From positions 1-64,000 of the forward strand of contig NZ_CH672420.1 of NCBI RefSeq assembly GCF_000152905.1: DNA of 64,000 nucleotides, written 5' to 3'. The notes beneath the pieces were generated by a model, which was not told the origin of the DNA, did no database searches, and saw only the letters and a list, made by a program, of their open reading frames with translations. The position numbers were made by a program, and so were the translations under genes. This document shows, one piece after another, positions 45,538-54,578 of the stretch. Source of the DNA: Nitrobacter sp. Nb-311A (GTDB taxonomy: Bacteria; Pseudomonadota; Alphaproteobacteria; Rhizobiales; Xanthobacteraceae). How positions within the stretch are numbered: the first letter of the stretch is position 1; each line of letters begins with the position of its first letter.

Positions 45538-47289
45538 ATGAGCCGGGCGGGGGGCCTTTGTATCGCGATGTCGGGGGCTGCGCTGGCGCTGGGGGGCGCG
45601 GCGGCGCAGGCTCAGCAGGTCGGCACCGCATCGGCCGTGAATCCTGCCGCAACCGCCAACCTGAAAACCATCGTCATCGGCCAGTCGATCGCCCACAAGG
45701 AGCGCATCCAGACCAAGTCCAGCGGCTCGGTGCAGCTGTTGTTCCTCGACAAGACCTCGATGACGATCGGTCCGAACAGCGACCTCACAATCGATGAATA
45801 CGTCTATGACCCGAACGCCAACACCGGCAAGCTGGCGGCAACTCTCGGCAAGGGCGCGCTGCGTTTCGTAGGTGGCCAGATCAGCCATAACGGAGATGCG
45901 GAGATTAAATCCGCGTCGGCCTTGATCGGCATTCGTGGCGGCGTGATGATGACGGATGGCAAGGGCGGCATCTATTCCGGCTATGGCACAATGACCGTCA
46001 CATCCGGCGGCCGGACCGTCACGCTGGGCGCCGGCGAATTCACCCAGACGCAAACAGGCGCCCCCCCAACGCTACCCGGCCTGCCGCCACCAGGGTTCGT
46101 GCAGCAGCAGATCGCGATCTTCCAAAGCGCCGCCGGTCAAACGGGGGGCGTGCGCGCAAGCGCGGCATCCGCAAAGAATATTGCGGCGGCCGCGCAAAGA
46201 GCGACGGGATCATCCAGTGGGCTGGTGACCGGATCTGGCGCTCCTCCCGCACCCGCTCCGCCCCCTATTGTCGAGCAACTCAGCGCAATCACGTCAGCCT
46301 TCACGCAGTCGATCCAGATTTCCAATCAGGCAGAGGCGGTGGAGCAGATCGCGCAAGACCGGTCGCCCGGTAACGACCACCCTCCGCCGACAAATAATAT
46401 CCCCCTGCCCGAAGCACGGCCGTCGGTGACGCTGAGCGGATATGTCGGCGGACTGGACGTCATCCCTGATAACGATAATCCAATCAGACCGGTAAGCGGT
46501 ACATCTGAAATCACGCTCGACGCCGCCAACAATCGCGTCGAGGGAAAGCTGGACATATACGCATACGACAAGAGCAATCCATTCACGCAGCTTGCCGGTA
46601 CGATTCATGCGCTGTTCCAGTTCGGCTCGAAAGGATCGAGCGGCCCGGCCAACAGCGCCTATGTGGATTACAACAATTTCTATGCGAACACGCCCGACAA
46701 CTCCGTCGTCAACGGCGTACCGATCAAAGGCGTGATGGTGTCAGCCAACGGCGTCGCCTCCGACCAGATCGTCACCGACGCAATTCCGAACCTGACGCCC
46801 TGTCAGTGTGACTATACGCGCTGGGGTTTCTGGCAGATCGAAGCGACAAGCGCTGACACGAACACCACGGAGCAAACTCCGCGCGAATTCCTCGTTGGCA
46901 CCTGGGTCGCCGGCCGGCCCGTGGGCAGTATCGGCGATGTACCCACGACAGGCACTGCAACCTATACCGGCCATGTCATCGCCAATGTGAATAATGCGGG
47001 TTTCGTCGCGGGCGGCTTCTCCAACGCGGTCGATTTCGGAGCGCGAACAGGTGCGGTGAACGTGACCAATCTCGACAACACCAACTATTCCGGCACCGTG
47101 AACTTCAACACCGACCCGCGCAATTTCGGCGGCACGCTCAATGGCGATACTGGCAGCCGTCAAATGGCCATCGACGGCAGTTTCTTCCAGGGCGTTCACA
47201 GCCCGGTCGGAGAGATGGGCGGACGCGTCGGAATCTCCGGCGCCGGCGGCTATCTCGGCAGCGGAATCTTCGCGGCCACCAAACAGTGA
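45538..47289 (+). CDS. FecR-domain exported protein with C-terminal TbpB-like barrel
   Basis: A 583-residue exported protein. Signal peptide (CIAMSGAALALGGAAAQAQ), FecR domain (about 40-165: TIVIGQSIAHKERIQTKSSG, LFLDKTSMTIGPNSDLTIDE, LGKGALRFVGGQIS, SALIGIRGGVMM), an Ala/Pro-rich spacer (about 170-300), and a C-terminal region ending in a small antiparallel barrel (NYSGTVNFNTDPRNFGGTLN, MAIDGSFFQGVHSP, GEMGGRVGISGAGGYLGSGIF). That final pattern resembles the C-terminal barrels of TbpB-type Slam substrates. No lipobox is visible. It interrupts the usual DUF2155-NDUFA12 neighbourhood. Role inferred: surface or periplasmic structural protein. Confidence 0.75.
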   Translation: MSRAGGLCIAMSGAALALGGAAAQAQQVGTASAVNPAATANLKTIVIGQSIAHKERIQTKSSGSVQLLFLDKTSMTIGPNSDLTIDEYVYDPNANTGKLAATLGKGALRFVGGQISHNGDAEIKSASALIGIRGGVMMTDGKGGIYSGYGTMTVTSGGRTVTLGAGEFTQTQTGAPPTLPGLPPPGFVQQQIAIFQSAAGQTGGVRASAASAKNIAAAAQRATGSSSGLVTGSGAPPAPAPPPIVEQLSAITSAFTQSIQISNQAEAVEQIAQDRSPGNDHPPPTNNIPLPEARPSVTLSGYVGGLDVIPDNDNPIRPVSGTSEITLDAANNRVEGKLDIYAYDKSNPFTQLAGTIHALFQFGSKGSSGPANSAYVDYNNFYANTPDNSVVNGVPIKGVMVSANGVASDQIVTDAIPNLTPCQCDYTRWGFWQIEATSADTNTTEQTPREFLVGTWVAGRPVGSIGDVPTTGTATYTGHVIANVNNAGFVAGGFSNAVDFGARTGAVNVTNLDNTNYSGTVNFNTDPRNFGGTLNGDTGSRQMAIDGSFFQGVHSPVGEMGGRVGISGAGGYLGSGIFAATKQ

Positions 47290-47343
47290 CACCGCCTGCT
47301 CGCACGTTCGTGCAGCGCCCCGCGTAACCTGATACGGATGTTT

Positions 47344-47754
47344 CTACTGTCCCGGTGTCCAGGGCTGGTAATCGCCGGTTGCCTTCGGACGACGGCCGCT
47401 CGCCAGCGTCGAGCCGGCGGGCCGATAAGCTACCGGCGTCCCGGTCATGTTCGGTACATGGGGCTTCTGCCATTCGCGCGGCTGATAGTTCTCTTTGGTG
47501 GGTGGAACATCCACGACGTGGTGAATCCAGCCATGCCATTCAGGCGGAATGCGGCTGGCTTCCGTATAGCCATTGTAGACCACCCAGCGCCGCTCGAAAC
47601 CAAGCGTCGGGTCGATCTTTCCACCGCGTGTCCGGTAATAGGAGTTGCCCTCGCCGTCTTTGCCGACCAGTTCGCCAAATCGCCAGGTCCAAAGCTGCGT
47701 GCCAAAGGTCTGGCTATTCCACCAGGTAAAGAGTTTGAGGAAAAACTGCTTCAT
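47344..47754 (-). CDS. NADH:ubiquinone oxidoreductase accessory subunit, NDUFA12 family
   Basis: A 136-residue homologue of the mitochondrial complex I subunit NDUFA12/B17.2, found in alphaproteobacterial complex I. Motifs: WWNSQTFGTQLWTWRFGELVG, GNSYYRTRGGKIDPTLGFERRWVVYNG, ASRIPPEWHGWIHHVVD and the C-terminal HVPNMTGTPVAYRPAGS. Start at 47754. It converges with the FecR-domain gene, 54 bases apart. Core complex I (nuo) genes are not in this window. Confidence 0.95.
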   Translation of the reverse strand: MKQFFLKLFTWWNSQTFGTQLWTWRFGELVGKDGEGNSYYRTRGGKIDPTLGFERRWVVYNGYTEASRIPPEWHGWIHHVVDVPPTKENYQPREWQKPHVPNMTGTPVAYRPAGSTLASGRRPKATGDYQPWTPGQ

Positions 47755-48020
47755 TGCCGCAAATCCGCCACAGGAGCTTCACGGACACCCTCCGCTAGGG
47801 TCGCACCCCGTCAAGGTTTGATGCCATCCCGCTGAGGGCTTGTCCAGCCAACCGCGGCCAAATAGTGCGACCTGGCCGCACCCGGAGCAGCGCCGGACGG
47901 GCGTCATTCCCGATGCCAATGGGCGCAGCGATGACAAAGCCGTAAGGATTCTACGGCGGTTGACTGGCCCACGAAAACTTTGAATGTTGCCTTTCAGGCA
48001 AAGAGAACAAAGGCTGCGAA

Positions 48021-48302
48021 ATGTCCGAAGTCGTCAACAACATGGCAAAACATCGCTACGAACTCGAAGTAGACGGGCACGTTGCCGCAACCTACTACCG
48101 ATTTCTTGACGGGGTCCTTGTCTTCACACACACCCAGGTGCCGCCCGAACTTGAGGGTAAGGGCATCGGCTCAGAACTGGTGAAGGGAGCGTTGGATCAG
48201 GTGCGCGCGGATAAATTCCGCGCCAGCGCTCAATGCCCCTTCGTGAAAGCGTGGCTCGACAAGCACCCGGATTATGCCGACCTGCTGAGGCCGAATTTGT
48301 GA
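48021..48302 (+). CDS. Small GNAT-type N-acetyltransferase
   Basis: A 93-residue minimal acetyltransferase of the YjdJ class. The acetyl-CoA loop is VPPELEGKGIGSELVKGAL, preceded by strand GVLVFTHTQV and followed by CPFVKAWLDKHPDYADLL, the family's C-terminal signature. Substrate unknown. A second in-frame Met is seven codons in (MAKHRYELE). Stands alone between the NDUFA12 and DUF3597 genes. Confidence 0.88.
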   Translation: MSEVVNNMAKHRYELEVDGHVAATYYRFLDGVLVFTHTQVPPELEGKGIGSELVKGALDQVRADKFRASAQCPFVKAWLDKHPDYADLLRPNL

Positions 48303-48626
48303 AAAGGCGCAAAGCCTCGTTTTGAAGAACGGTGCTCAAGTCGGTTCCGGATCTCGTGATCCGGCGACTTGCGAGAATGCGGCCGTTAGCCGTTTTGAAC
48401 TGGAGTCGCAGGTGGCGTCGCTTTTGCGAACCATCGCGTTGCGCCAGGCGCAGCCCGCTGCGGATTCGTAGCCGCTTATCTCGACAGGCATCCGAAAGAA
48501 GCAGACAGTAGCGTGAGACCGCATCAAACATTGCGTTCGCGGCCTCATTCAAACTACAAACGCCTTGCTTCATCGAGACAGCGTGTGTCGTCGCGGAACT
48601 TCCCGAACGCGTGCTCTTTTATCACA
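48303..48626. other. Intergenic, no gene seen
   Basis: Convergent region between the GNAT and DUF3597 genes. No hairpin terminator or ORF that can be defended. Confidence 0.4.
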
Positions 48627-49001
48627 TCAGGGCTTCATGTCGGGCGGTAGCTTACCCCCGTTGGCTGCGAGTTGAGCCATCATTTGTTTATGCAACCAGA
48701 CGTTCATCGCCGCGGAATCATTGATGTCGCCGGGGTATTTCAAGTCCTTCGCCAGCTCCTTGCGAGCGCTCAAACTGGAGTCCACATCAAGCGCCTTCAT
48801 CAGATCAACGATCGAGGTCCGCCATGCTAGCTTTTCCTTCTTGGCGGCGACGGCCTTGTCGAGAATGGCCGCGACATCGACGCTCTTCGTCGTCGAACCG
48901 TCCGACGAAGGCGCAGCACCACTACCTGCCTCGCCTGCTGGTGTTGCCGCTTCGGCGTGAGTGCCGAAGATGGCGCCCATGATCTTTCCGAATATGCTCA
49001 T
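48627..49001 (-). CDS. DUF3597 domain-containing protein
   Basis: A 124-residue protein of unknown function. The N-terminus MSIFGKIMGAIFGTHAEA is typical of the family, followed by an Ala/Gly/Ser linker (about 18-42) and the conserved C-terminal helical domain (VDVAAILDKAVAAKKEKLAW, SIVDLMKALDVDSSLSARK, ELAKDLKYPGD). The domain resembles a LysM-associated or peptidoglycan-protein-like small helical fold in other annotations, but no activity is known. Single gene. Confidence 0.85.
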   Translation of the reverse strand: MSIFGKIMGAIFGTHAEAATPAGEAGSGAAPSSDGSTTKSVDVAAILDKAVAAKKEKLAWRTSIVDLMKALDVDSSLSARKELAKDLKYPGDINDSAAMNVWLHKQMMAQLAANGGKLPPDMKP

Positions 49002-49416
49002 CGTGCCGCTCCCATTTATTCAGATCTCGTCCCGGATCCGGAGTGGAACTTTCGCGTCCGTGTCCGCCGATAACTTCAAAGAGTAACCGCCTCGCCGCGG
49101 CTTGCCAATGCAGCCAACGGCCCGCCGCCGGCGAAGTATTCAGCCGCCCGCTTGTACCCGAGCCTTTACATTTCGCGGCAACCGCAAACTTCACCTAAGC
49201 GGTCGAACCAACGCGCGGCATACCGATGGCGCAAAAAAAATTCACTCAACCGTGAGCAACCAAAATCCCTGATCTGAATTAGAATGACCTTACAGGTCGC
49301 GGCAAGACCAGGTTGGTTGCCCTCGCGTCTGGTCTTGATCGTGATCGTTTCCGAAGGGGCGAACTCGCGCCTTCCGGCGGTCAGAGATCGGACCCCGCGA
49401 AAGGGAGACAACGAAC
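49002..49416. other. Divergent intergenic region, no gene seen
   Basis: Between the DUF3597 gene (minus) and the DUF2189 gene (plus). A GAAAGGGAGA ribosome-binding region lies just before 49417. A run of A residues at about 49234-49241 is the only low-complexity feature. Confidence 0.4.
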
Positions 49417-50346
49417 ATGGCCACCTCTTATCCCGTTGACGTCACGTCACACTCGGGAATGGCCGGCGCAGACAGACCAGTGGTCCGTCACATCGGCCTA
49501 CCCGACCTGCTCGATGCATTGCGGCTGGGCTGGGAAGACTTCAAGGCTGTCCCCAGCCACGCCATCGTCCTTTGCGTTATCTATCCCATAATCGGAATTC
49601 TGCTGTGGAGAATGGTCCTTGGCTATTCGGTCTTGCCGATGCTGGTTCCGATCGCCGCCGGCTTTGCTCTCATCGGGCCGTTTGCGGCACTTGGACTTTA
49701 TGAACTGAGCTATCGCCGCGAACTCGGCATGGAAGCGTCCGCCTGGCACGCATTCCGCGTGTTGCGGGCGCCATCGTTTGGCTCGATGCTTGGACTGGGC
49801 GCGCTGTTGTTTGTTATTTTTGTCGCTTGGGTGGCAACGGCGCACGCGATCTACGTGTCCACCTACGGCAACACTCCGGCATCGGCAATTCCTGACTTCC
49901 TTACGCAGGTCTTCACCACGTCCGAGGGCTGGCGTATGATCATGACCGGCGTCGGCGTCGGATTCCTGTTCGCAGCCGTTGCCTTGTGCATCAGCTTTGT
50001 TTCATTCCCGCTGATGCTTCATCAACACGCCGACATGAGCGATGCGATGCTGACGTCCATGCGCGTGGTGGCGAAGAATCCAATTGCGGCTGCGGAATGG
50101 GGTCTGATCGTCGCTATCCTGCTGACGCTCGGGTCGATTCCCTTCTTCCTCGGTCTCACGATCATCATGCCGCTGCTCGGTCATGCGACGTGGCATCTCT
50201 ATCGCAAGGCGATCGAGAGTCCTTTGACGTCGTCAGCGCATGAGCCTCCGGAAACGGAGAAGGAAAAACGCTACGCGGCCGATTTCCCGTCCGTCTTGTT
50301 CCCGCCTTACGGGCGCAAGCACCGGTTCTTCGATAGTTCGGATTGA
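49417..50346 (+). CDS. DUF2189 integral membrane protein
   Basis: A 309-residue inner-membrane protein with about six membrane spans: VLCVIYPIIGILLWRMVLG, MLVPIAAGFALIGPFAALGLY, GLGALLFVIFVAWVATAHAIY, GVGVGFLFAAVALCISFVSFP and GLIVAILLTLGSIPFFLGLTI, plus a terminal hydrophobic stretch. The N-terminal GLPDLLDALRLGWEDFKAVP is the DUF2189 signature. Function unknown; some relatives lie near cytochrome oxidase genes, which is not the case here. A long hairpin lies 24 bases after the stop. Confidence 0.88.
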   Translation: MATSYPVDVTSHSGMAGADRPVVRHIGLPDLLDALRLGWEDFKAVPSHAIVLCVIYPIIGILLWRMVLGYSVLPMLVPIAAGFALIGPFAALGLYELSYRRELGMEASAWHAFRVLRAPSFGSMLGLGALLFVIFVAWVATAHAIYVSTYGNTPASAIPDFLTQVFTTSEGWRMIMTGVGVGFLFAAVALCISFVSFPLMLHQHADMSDAMLTSMRVVAKNPIAAAEWGLIVAILLTLGSIPFFLGLTIIMPLLGHATWHLYRKAIESPLTSSAHEPPETEKEKRYAADFPSVLFPPYGRKHRFFDSSD

Positions 50347-50369
50347 TGAAAGACGCTCGTTCTCGCAAA

Positions 50370-50422
50370 GGCTGTCCCGGTATCAGGAGCTTTGAACTCT
50401 CTCTCTGCTAACCGGGACAGCC
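50370..50422 (+). terminator. Long hairpin after DUF2189 gene
   Basis: GGCTGTCCCGGT (50370-50381) pairs perfectly with ACCGGGACAGCC (50411-50422) around a 29-base loop. No T-run follows, so it may protect the mRNA end or act with Rho rather than being a standard intrinsic terminator. Confidence 0.4.
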
Positions 50423-50621
50423 ACGGCGTCTCCAATCCTTCAAGCCCGGTTCCCCGCAAGCGGAGGTCCGGACTTGAATGCGGATGCGGGTCATCAACCA
50501 TAGCAAGCGTCGGACCAGCAGGAATCCCGGATTGGGGAGGCGGATCGGAACGAGAATGCCGTCGCCATTACTCGCGCTAACGCGTTCCTTTTGACTGAAA
50601 AACGCGCTACCCCTCCGTTCC

Positions 50622-52055
50622 ATGACTCACTTTGAACCTTCCCGCGCTACCGTCCATATCATCGGCGCCGGCCTGGCCGGCTCGGAAGCAGCCTGGCAGG
50701 TCGCAGGTCGGGGCGTTCGAGTGATTCTGCACGAAATGCGTCCGCACCGGATGACTGAGGCGCACCGGACCAGCGGCCTGGCGGAGCTGGTCTGTTCGAA
50801 TTCGTTCCGATCCGACGATGCTTCCAACAATGCGGTCGGACTCTTACATGCCGAGATGCGCCGGCTGGAGTCGCTGATCATGCGTTGCGCCGATACTCAT
50901 CAGGTTCCGGCAGGCGGCGCGCTCGCAGTGGATCGCGACGGCTTTTCGGCTGCCGTCACCGAAGCTCTCGAAGATCATCCGCTGATCGAGATTGACCGGG
51001 CCGAGATCGACGGCCTGCCGCCCGCTGACTGGAGCAACGTCATCGTCGCCACGGGTCCCCTCACCTCGGCCCCCCTCGCCGCTGCGATCCGCGCCTTGAC
51101 CGACGAATCCGCGCTCGCCTTTTTCGACGCGATCGCACCCATCGTCCATCGCGACTCCATCGATATGTCGAAAGCCTGGTTTCAGTCCCGTTATGACAAG
51201 GCTGGTCCTGGCGGCAGCGGCGCCGATTACATCAATTGTCCGCTGACCGAGACGCAGTATCACGCTTTCGTGGACGCGCTGCTTGAGGGCGAGAAGGTCG
51301 ACTTCAAAGACTGGGAGACCGATACCCCGTATTTCAACGGCTGCCTACCGATCGAGGTCATGGCTGAACGCGGCCGCGAAACTCTGCGCTACGGTCCGAT
51401 GAAACCGGTGGGTCTTACCAATCCGCACGATCCCACCACCAAGCCCTACGCCGTCGTCCAGTTACGCCAGGACAACAAGCTGGGAACGCTTTACAATATC
51501 GTGGGCTTTCAGACCAAACTGAAGCATAGCGCGCAGACGCGTATCTTCCGCACCATTCCGGGCCTTGAGAACGCGGAATTCGCCCGCCTCGGCGGTTTGC
51601 ATCGCAACACATTCCTGAACTCGCCAAAACTCCTCGACAACCGGTTGCGACTGCGTGCCGAGCCGCGGCTGCGCTTTGCGGGACAGATGACCGGATGCGA
51701 AGGTTACGTGGAATCCGCCGCAATCGGCTTGATCGCCGGACTTTATGCCGCGGCTGATGCACGGACCCACACGCTTGAAGTCCCGCCGCAGACGACGGCG
51801 CTGGGGGCGCTGCTCGGCCACATCACGGGCGGCCACATCGAAACTATTGATGCGGGACCCCGCTCGTTCCAGCCGATGAACATCAATTTCGGATTGTTTC
51901 CGCCGCTCGCCAATCCACCCAACAAGGCGCCTGACGGCACGCGCCTGCGCGGCAACGAAAAGGCAATCGCAAAAAAGCAGGTAATCTGCGCGCGCGCGCT
52001 GTCGGATCTCGATCGCTGGATCGCCGATGCACTTCATCCGGCAGTTGCGGCATAG
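50622..52055 (+). CDS. trmFO: Methylenetetrahydrofolate--tRNA-(uracil-5-)-methyltransferase TrmFO
   Basis: FAD- and folate-dependent enzyme that makes 5-methyluridine at position 54 of tRNA. 477 residues. Motifs: [18 protein letters not shown] (FAD binding), [26 protein letters not shown] with the conserved Cys, [15 protein letters not shown], and [19 protein letters not shown]. Start at 50622. It begins a plus-strand pair with the kinase-like gene (28 bases later). Confidence 0.96.
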   Translation: MTHFEPSRATVHIIGAGLAGSEAAWQVAGRGVRVILHEMRPHRMTEAHRTSGLAELVCSNSFRSDDASNNAVGLLHAEMRRLESLIMRCADTHQVPAGGALAVDRDGFSAAVTEALEDHPLIEIDRAEIDGLPPADWSNVIVATGPLTSAPLAAAIRALTDESALAFFDAIAPIVHRDSIDMSKAWFQSRYDKAGPGGSGADYINCPLTETQYHAFVDALLEGEKVDFKDWETDTPYFNGCLPIEVMAERGRETLRYGPMKPVGLTNPHDPTTKPYAVVQLRQDNKLGTLYNIVGFQTKLKHSAQTRIFRTIPGLENAEFARLGGLHRNTFLNSPKLLDNRLRLRAEPRLRFAGQMTGCEGYVESAAIGLIAGLYAAADARTHTLEVPPQTTALGALLGHITGGHIETIDAGPRSFQPMNINFGLFPPLANPPNKAPDGTRLRGNEKAIAKKQVICARALSDLDRWIADALHPAVAA

Positions 52056-52083
52056 GTTCAACACACCATCTCCAGGATCATTC

Positions 52084-53184
52084 ATGCCCCTTCCGACGCA
52101 GGATGCAGCATTCCTGTCCACGAGCTGGACCGAAGGAGTCTTGCTGAAGCGCGACGTGTTTTCGACCGTGGAGCGCGGGCGTCTTCGGATGACGTCCGGC
52201 GAGATCAACGCGGTGTTGCGGCGGCTGGATCAGGTGCCCTGGTGGTCATATCCCGTGGCGAGGCATTTGTTCGAGCGGGAACGCAAGGCGCTGACGCTCG
52301 CTCGTGGTCTCGACGTCGGTCCAGAACTTTTGTGGAGCGGGCGCAGCGCATTGGTGCGAGGCTTCATCGATGGTGTGGCGCTGCATCTCGCCAGGCCCCA
52401 TGGCGACCTATCCTATTTTCGGTCAGCCAAGGCAGCGCTTCGCAAGCTGCATCGCGCGGGCATCTGCCACAACGATCTTGCCAAGGAACAGAACTGGCTG
52501 CGCGGCAGCGACGGCAATGCCTACCTGACGGACTTCCAACTCGCCGCGTGCTTCAAACGGCGATCGCGTCTGTTTCGTATCGCAGCTTACGAAGACCTGC
52601 GGCATCTTCTCAAACACAAGCGCACTTATGCGTCCGACGCCCTGACGCCACGCGAGCGCAAGTTACTTGAGCGCAAGTCGGTCATCGCGCGCGCGTGGCT
52701 GATGACCGGCAAGAAAGTCTACAAGGCCATCACGCGCGGCCTGTTCAATTTCACCGACCGCGAAGGTGGCGGCCGACGTCTCGTCAACGACGCTCCTGTT
52801 CTGATCGCGCGCATCAGGGAGAATCCTGCGGTACGTGATGCCGCCATCGTTGCCTTCGCGGACCGCCGCAGCGGCGTCGGACTTTACGCCTTTGTCGAGG
52901 CAGATCTGCCCGGACTCGAAGCGCGGTTACGCTCCATTCTCGCCGCTGCAAACGAGCCGAAGCCTCCCGAGCACATCCAGGTCATTCCGCGTCTTCCACG
53001 AGGCGCCGACGGCAAGGTGCGCACTGAGATCCTGCAACTCATCGCCATGAATCAGATCGATCTGATTGAGCCATTGATCACAAGTCCGGAAGACCGTGAA
53101 TTCTTCCGCGATACCCTGGGTAGCCGGAAAAATCTTCGAGACCGCTTCAATTTTGAATCGCGCGATCAGGCGCTGCCTTCCTGA
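52084..53184 (+). CDS. RIO/Kdo-kinase-like protein fused to adenylate-forming C-terminal domain
   Basis: A 366-residue protein of two parts. Residues about 30-200 are kinase-like: HRAGICHNDLAKEQNW gives the catalytic loop His129-Asn-Asp131 ... Asn137 and LTDFQLA the metal Asp150 (DFQ in place of DFG). The glycine-rich loop is not obvious, as in lipopolysaccharide-type kinases. Residues about 236-340 match the C-terminal subdomain of acyl-CoA synthetase/AMP-binding enzymes: VRDAAIVAFADRRSGVGLYAFVE, then HIQVIPRLPRGADGKVRTE with the conserved Lys311. No AMP-binding N-domain is present. Start at 52084; an upstream in-frame ATG lies inside trmFO. Substrate unknown. Confidence 0.75.
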   Translation: MPLPTQDAAFLSTSWTEGVLLKRDVFSTVERGRLRMTSGEINAVLRRLDQVPWWSYPVARHLFERERKALTLARGLDVGPELLWSGRSALVRGFIDGVALHLARPHGDLSYFRSAKAALRKLHRAGICHNDLAKEQNWLRGSDGNAYLTDFQLAACFKRRSRLFRIAAYEDLRHLLKHKRTYASDALTPRERKLLERKSVIARAWLMTGKKVYKAITRGLFNFTDREGGGRRLVNDAPVLIARIRENPAVRDAAIVAFADRRSGVGLYAFVEADLPGLEARLRSILAAANEPKPPEHIQVIPRLPRGADGKVRTEILQLIAMNQIDLIEPLITSPEDREFFRDTLGSRKNLRDRFNFESRDQALPS

Positions 53185-53189
53185 CCCGT

Positions 53190-54047
53190 TCAAACGCTAA
53201 ACGGCCGAGTGCGCGATGCCCGCCACATCGTCCACAGGATACGCAGCCGCGATACGGGCCGCGGCACAAAGGGATTGATGTCAGTGTCGCCAGCGTTCAA
53301 TGCGCGACGCACAAGCGCGAGCGGAAGATAGACACCGCGGGACTGCGGCGGCAGGTCGGGTAGCAGACCGAACGCCACCTCCAGATGCGATCGCGCTTCA
53401 TCGGCCAGTCCGCCAATTGCAGCGCGAACTGAAGACGTGTCCTGCCCCGCGAACACCTGTTCCAGATCGGCGCTGTGCTGCTCCAGCAACTGCAGCGGCA
53501 CATACGATTGCCGCCGCGAAGCATCGAAACCGAACTTAGCGATAGTTTGAGCGATGCCGGCCGCGAGACCCGCGTGTCGCGCCAGATGATCCGTTTCTTC
53601 CGATCGCTGTCCGACCACGCGCGAGGCAAGCGAAAACAGCGCGCACGATGTATCGCCGAGATATCGTTCAAACGCTGCCATGTCCGGCATCGGATCGTTG
53701 TAAAGATCGAACTGATGCGCCTCGATCAGTCGTGACAACAGCTCGACCGGCAGACCATGCTCCTGGATCGCGAGCAAAAGTTCTGCCGCGACCGGATTAC
53801 CTTCAACGCCGCCGCGCCCGGCGCCGTCGATCATATCGATCCACCATTGCAAGCGGATTTCGCCCGGCAACGGCTGGGTGATCTGCTCTCGTATCCTGAC
53901 GATCTCCACGTTGAAAGCATAAAGCGCCAGCAGCGCACGGCGGAATCGGAGCGGTGCGAACAAAGTCGTTGCATAGTTGGCAAAGTCGTGGGTGCGCACC
54001 AGTTCCGCGCAGAACGCAGCGGACGTGTTCTCCTTGGTACCGTTCAT
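53190..54047 (-). CDS. Squalene/phytoene synthase-family protein (NDUFAF6-like)
   Basis: A 285-residue all-helical protein of the trans-isoprenyl-diphosphate synthase superfamily. Visible blocks: VRTHDFANYATTLFAPLRFR, LYAFNVEIVRIREQI, EIRLQWWIDMID, QFDLYNDPMPDMAAFERYL, GLAAGIAQTIAKF and YVPLQLLEQHSADL. The first Asp-rich motif of true phytoene synthases is degraded, and the closest pattern is the NDUFAF6/Sicily group, a complex I assembly factor. That fits an organism carrying NDUFA12. Start may be 54047 or ten codons upstream at 54077. It converges with the kinase-like gene and heads the minus-strand run with Mth938, secF, secD and yajC lying upstream of it. Confidence 0.85.
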   Translation of the reverse strand: MNGTKENTSAAFCAELVRTHDFANYATTLFAPLRFRRALLALYAFNVEIVRIREQITQPLPGEIRLQWWIDMIDGAGRGGVEGNPVAAELLLAIQEHGLPVELLSRLIEAHQFDLYNDPMPDMAAFERYLGDTSCALFSLASRVVGQRSEETDHLARHAGLAAGIAQTIAKFGFDASRRQSYVPLQLLEQHSADLEQVFAGQDTSSVRAAIGGLADEARSHLEVAFGLLPDLPPQSRGVYLPLALVRRALNAGDTDINPFVPRPVSRLRILWTMWRASRTRPFSV

Positions 54048-54140
54048 GACACCGCGATCACGCGCCCCATGGAGCATATAGACATAGCGCTTACCACCGT
54101 ACGGCGATGAGCCAGGTCAGCCAGTGCCGATGATGAGGCA

Positions 54141-54214
54141 ATCATGGAACGGCTATCAGCGCCGTCAGGCGCTGCCTCGACCTCGCGTTTATCATGGTAC
54201 GGCTATCAGCGCCG
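54141..54214. repeat. Partial tandem duplication of a gene 3' end
   Basis: ATCATGGNACGGCTATCAGC... occurs at 54141-54164 and again at 54191-54214 with one difference. The second copy is the 3' end of the Mth938 gene (coding ALIAVP and its stop); the first is a silent duplicate downstream of it, 50 bases away. Confidence 0.7.
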
Positions 54215-54578
54215 CCGCGACCCTGCGCCGCTCTCCCAGCATGATGTTGTAAGTCCGGATCGCCGGCCCCGTGAGCATGGTGTCCACTCCGATGTTAACG
54301 CGGCGCAGGGCGGCGCGCAGCTCGGGGGGAACGGGCCAGACGTCTGTTCCTGTACCGATCAGCAACGTATCAATGTCAGCTGACCCCTTGAACACGCGCG
54401 CCAGCGCATGACGATCGATGTCCTCCGCCCGCGTAATGGGCCACGCCCAGACGCCGTCCGGGAGGCAAAGCAGGGAACCGCGATGCGACATGGTATCGAA
54501 GCGAAAGCCACCGTTGCCATAGGCCTCGATTACGGCCGGCCGCGGAAGATGCGGCGCGTCCGGCGGGTCGGCACTCAC
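54192..54578 (-). CDS. Mth938-like domain protein (NDUFAF3-type)
   Basis: A 128-residue protein of the Mth938/DUF498 family. Motifs: AYGNGGFRFDTMSHRGSLLC, GVWAWP, LLIGTGTDVWPVPPELR and GVDTMLTGPAIRTYNIML. The human relative NDUFAF3 is a complex I assembly factor, and the gene next door is NDUFAF6-like, so a shared role is plausible. It starts with GTG at 54578, whose bases overlap the secF stop (GTGA), implying translational coupling. Confidence 0.9.
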   Translation of the reverse strand: MSADPPDAPHLPRPAVIEAYGNGGFRFDTMSHRGSLLCLPDGVWAWPITRAEDIDRHALARVFKGSADIDTLLIGTGTDVWPVPPELRAALRRVNIGVDTMLTGPAIRTYNIMLGERRRVAAALIAVP

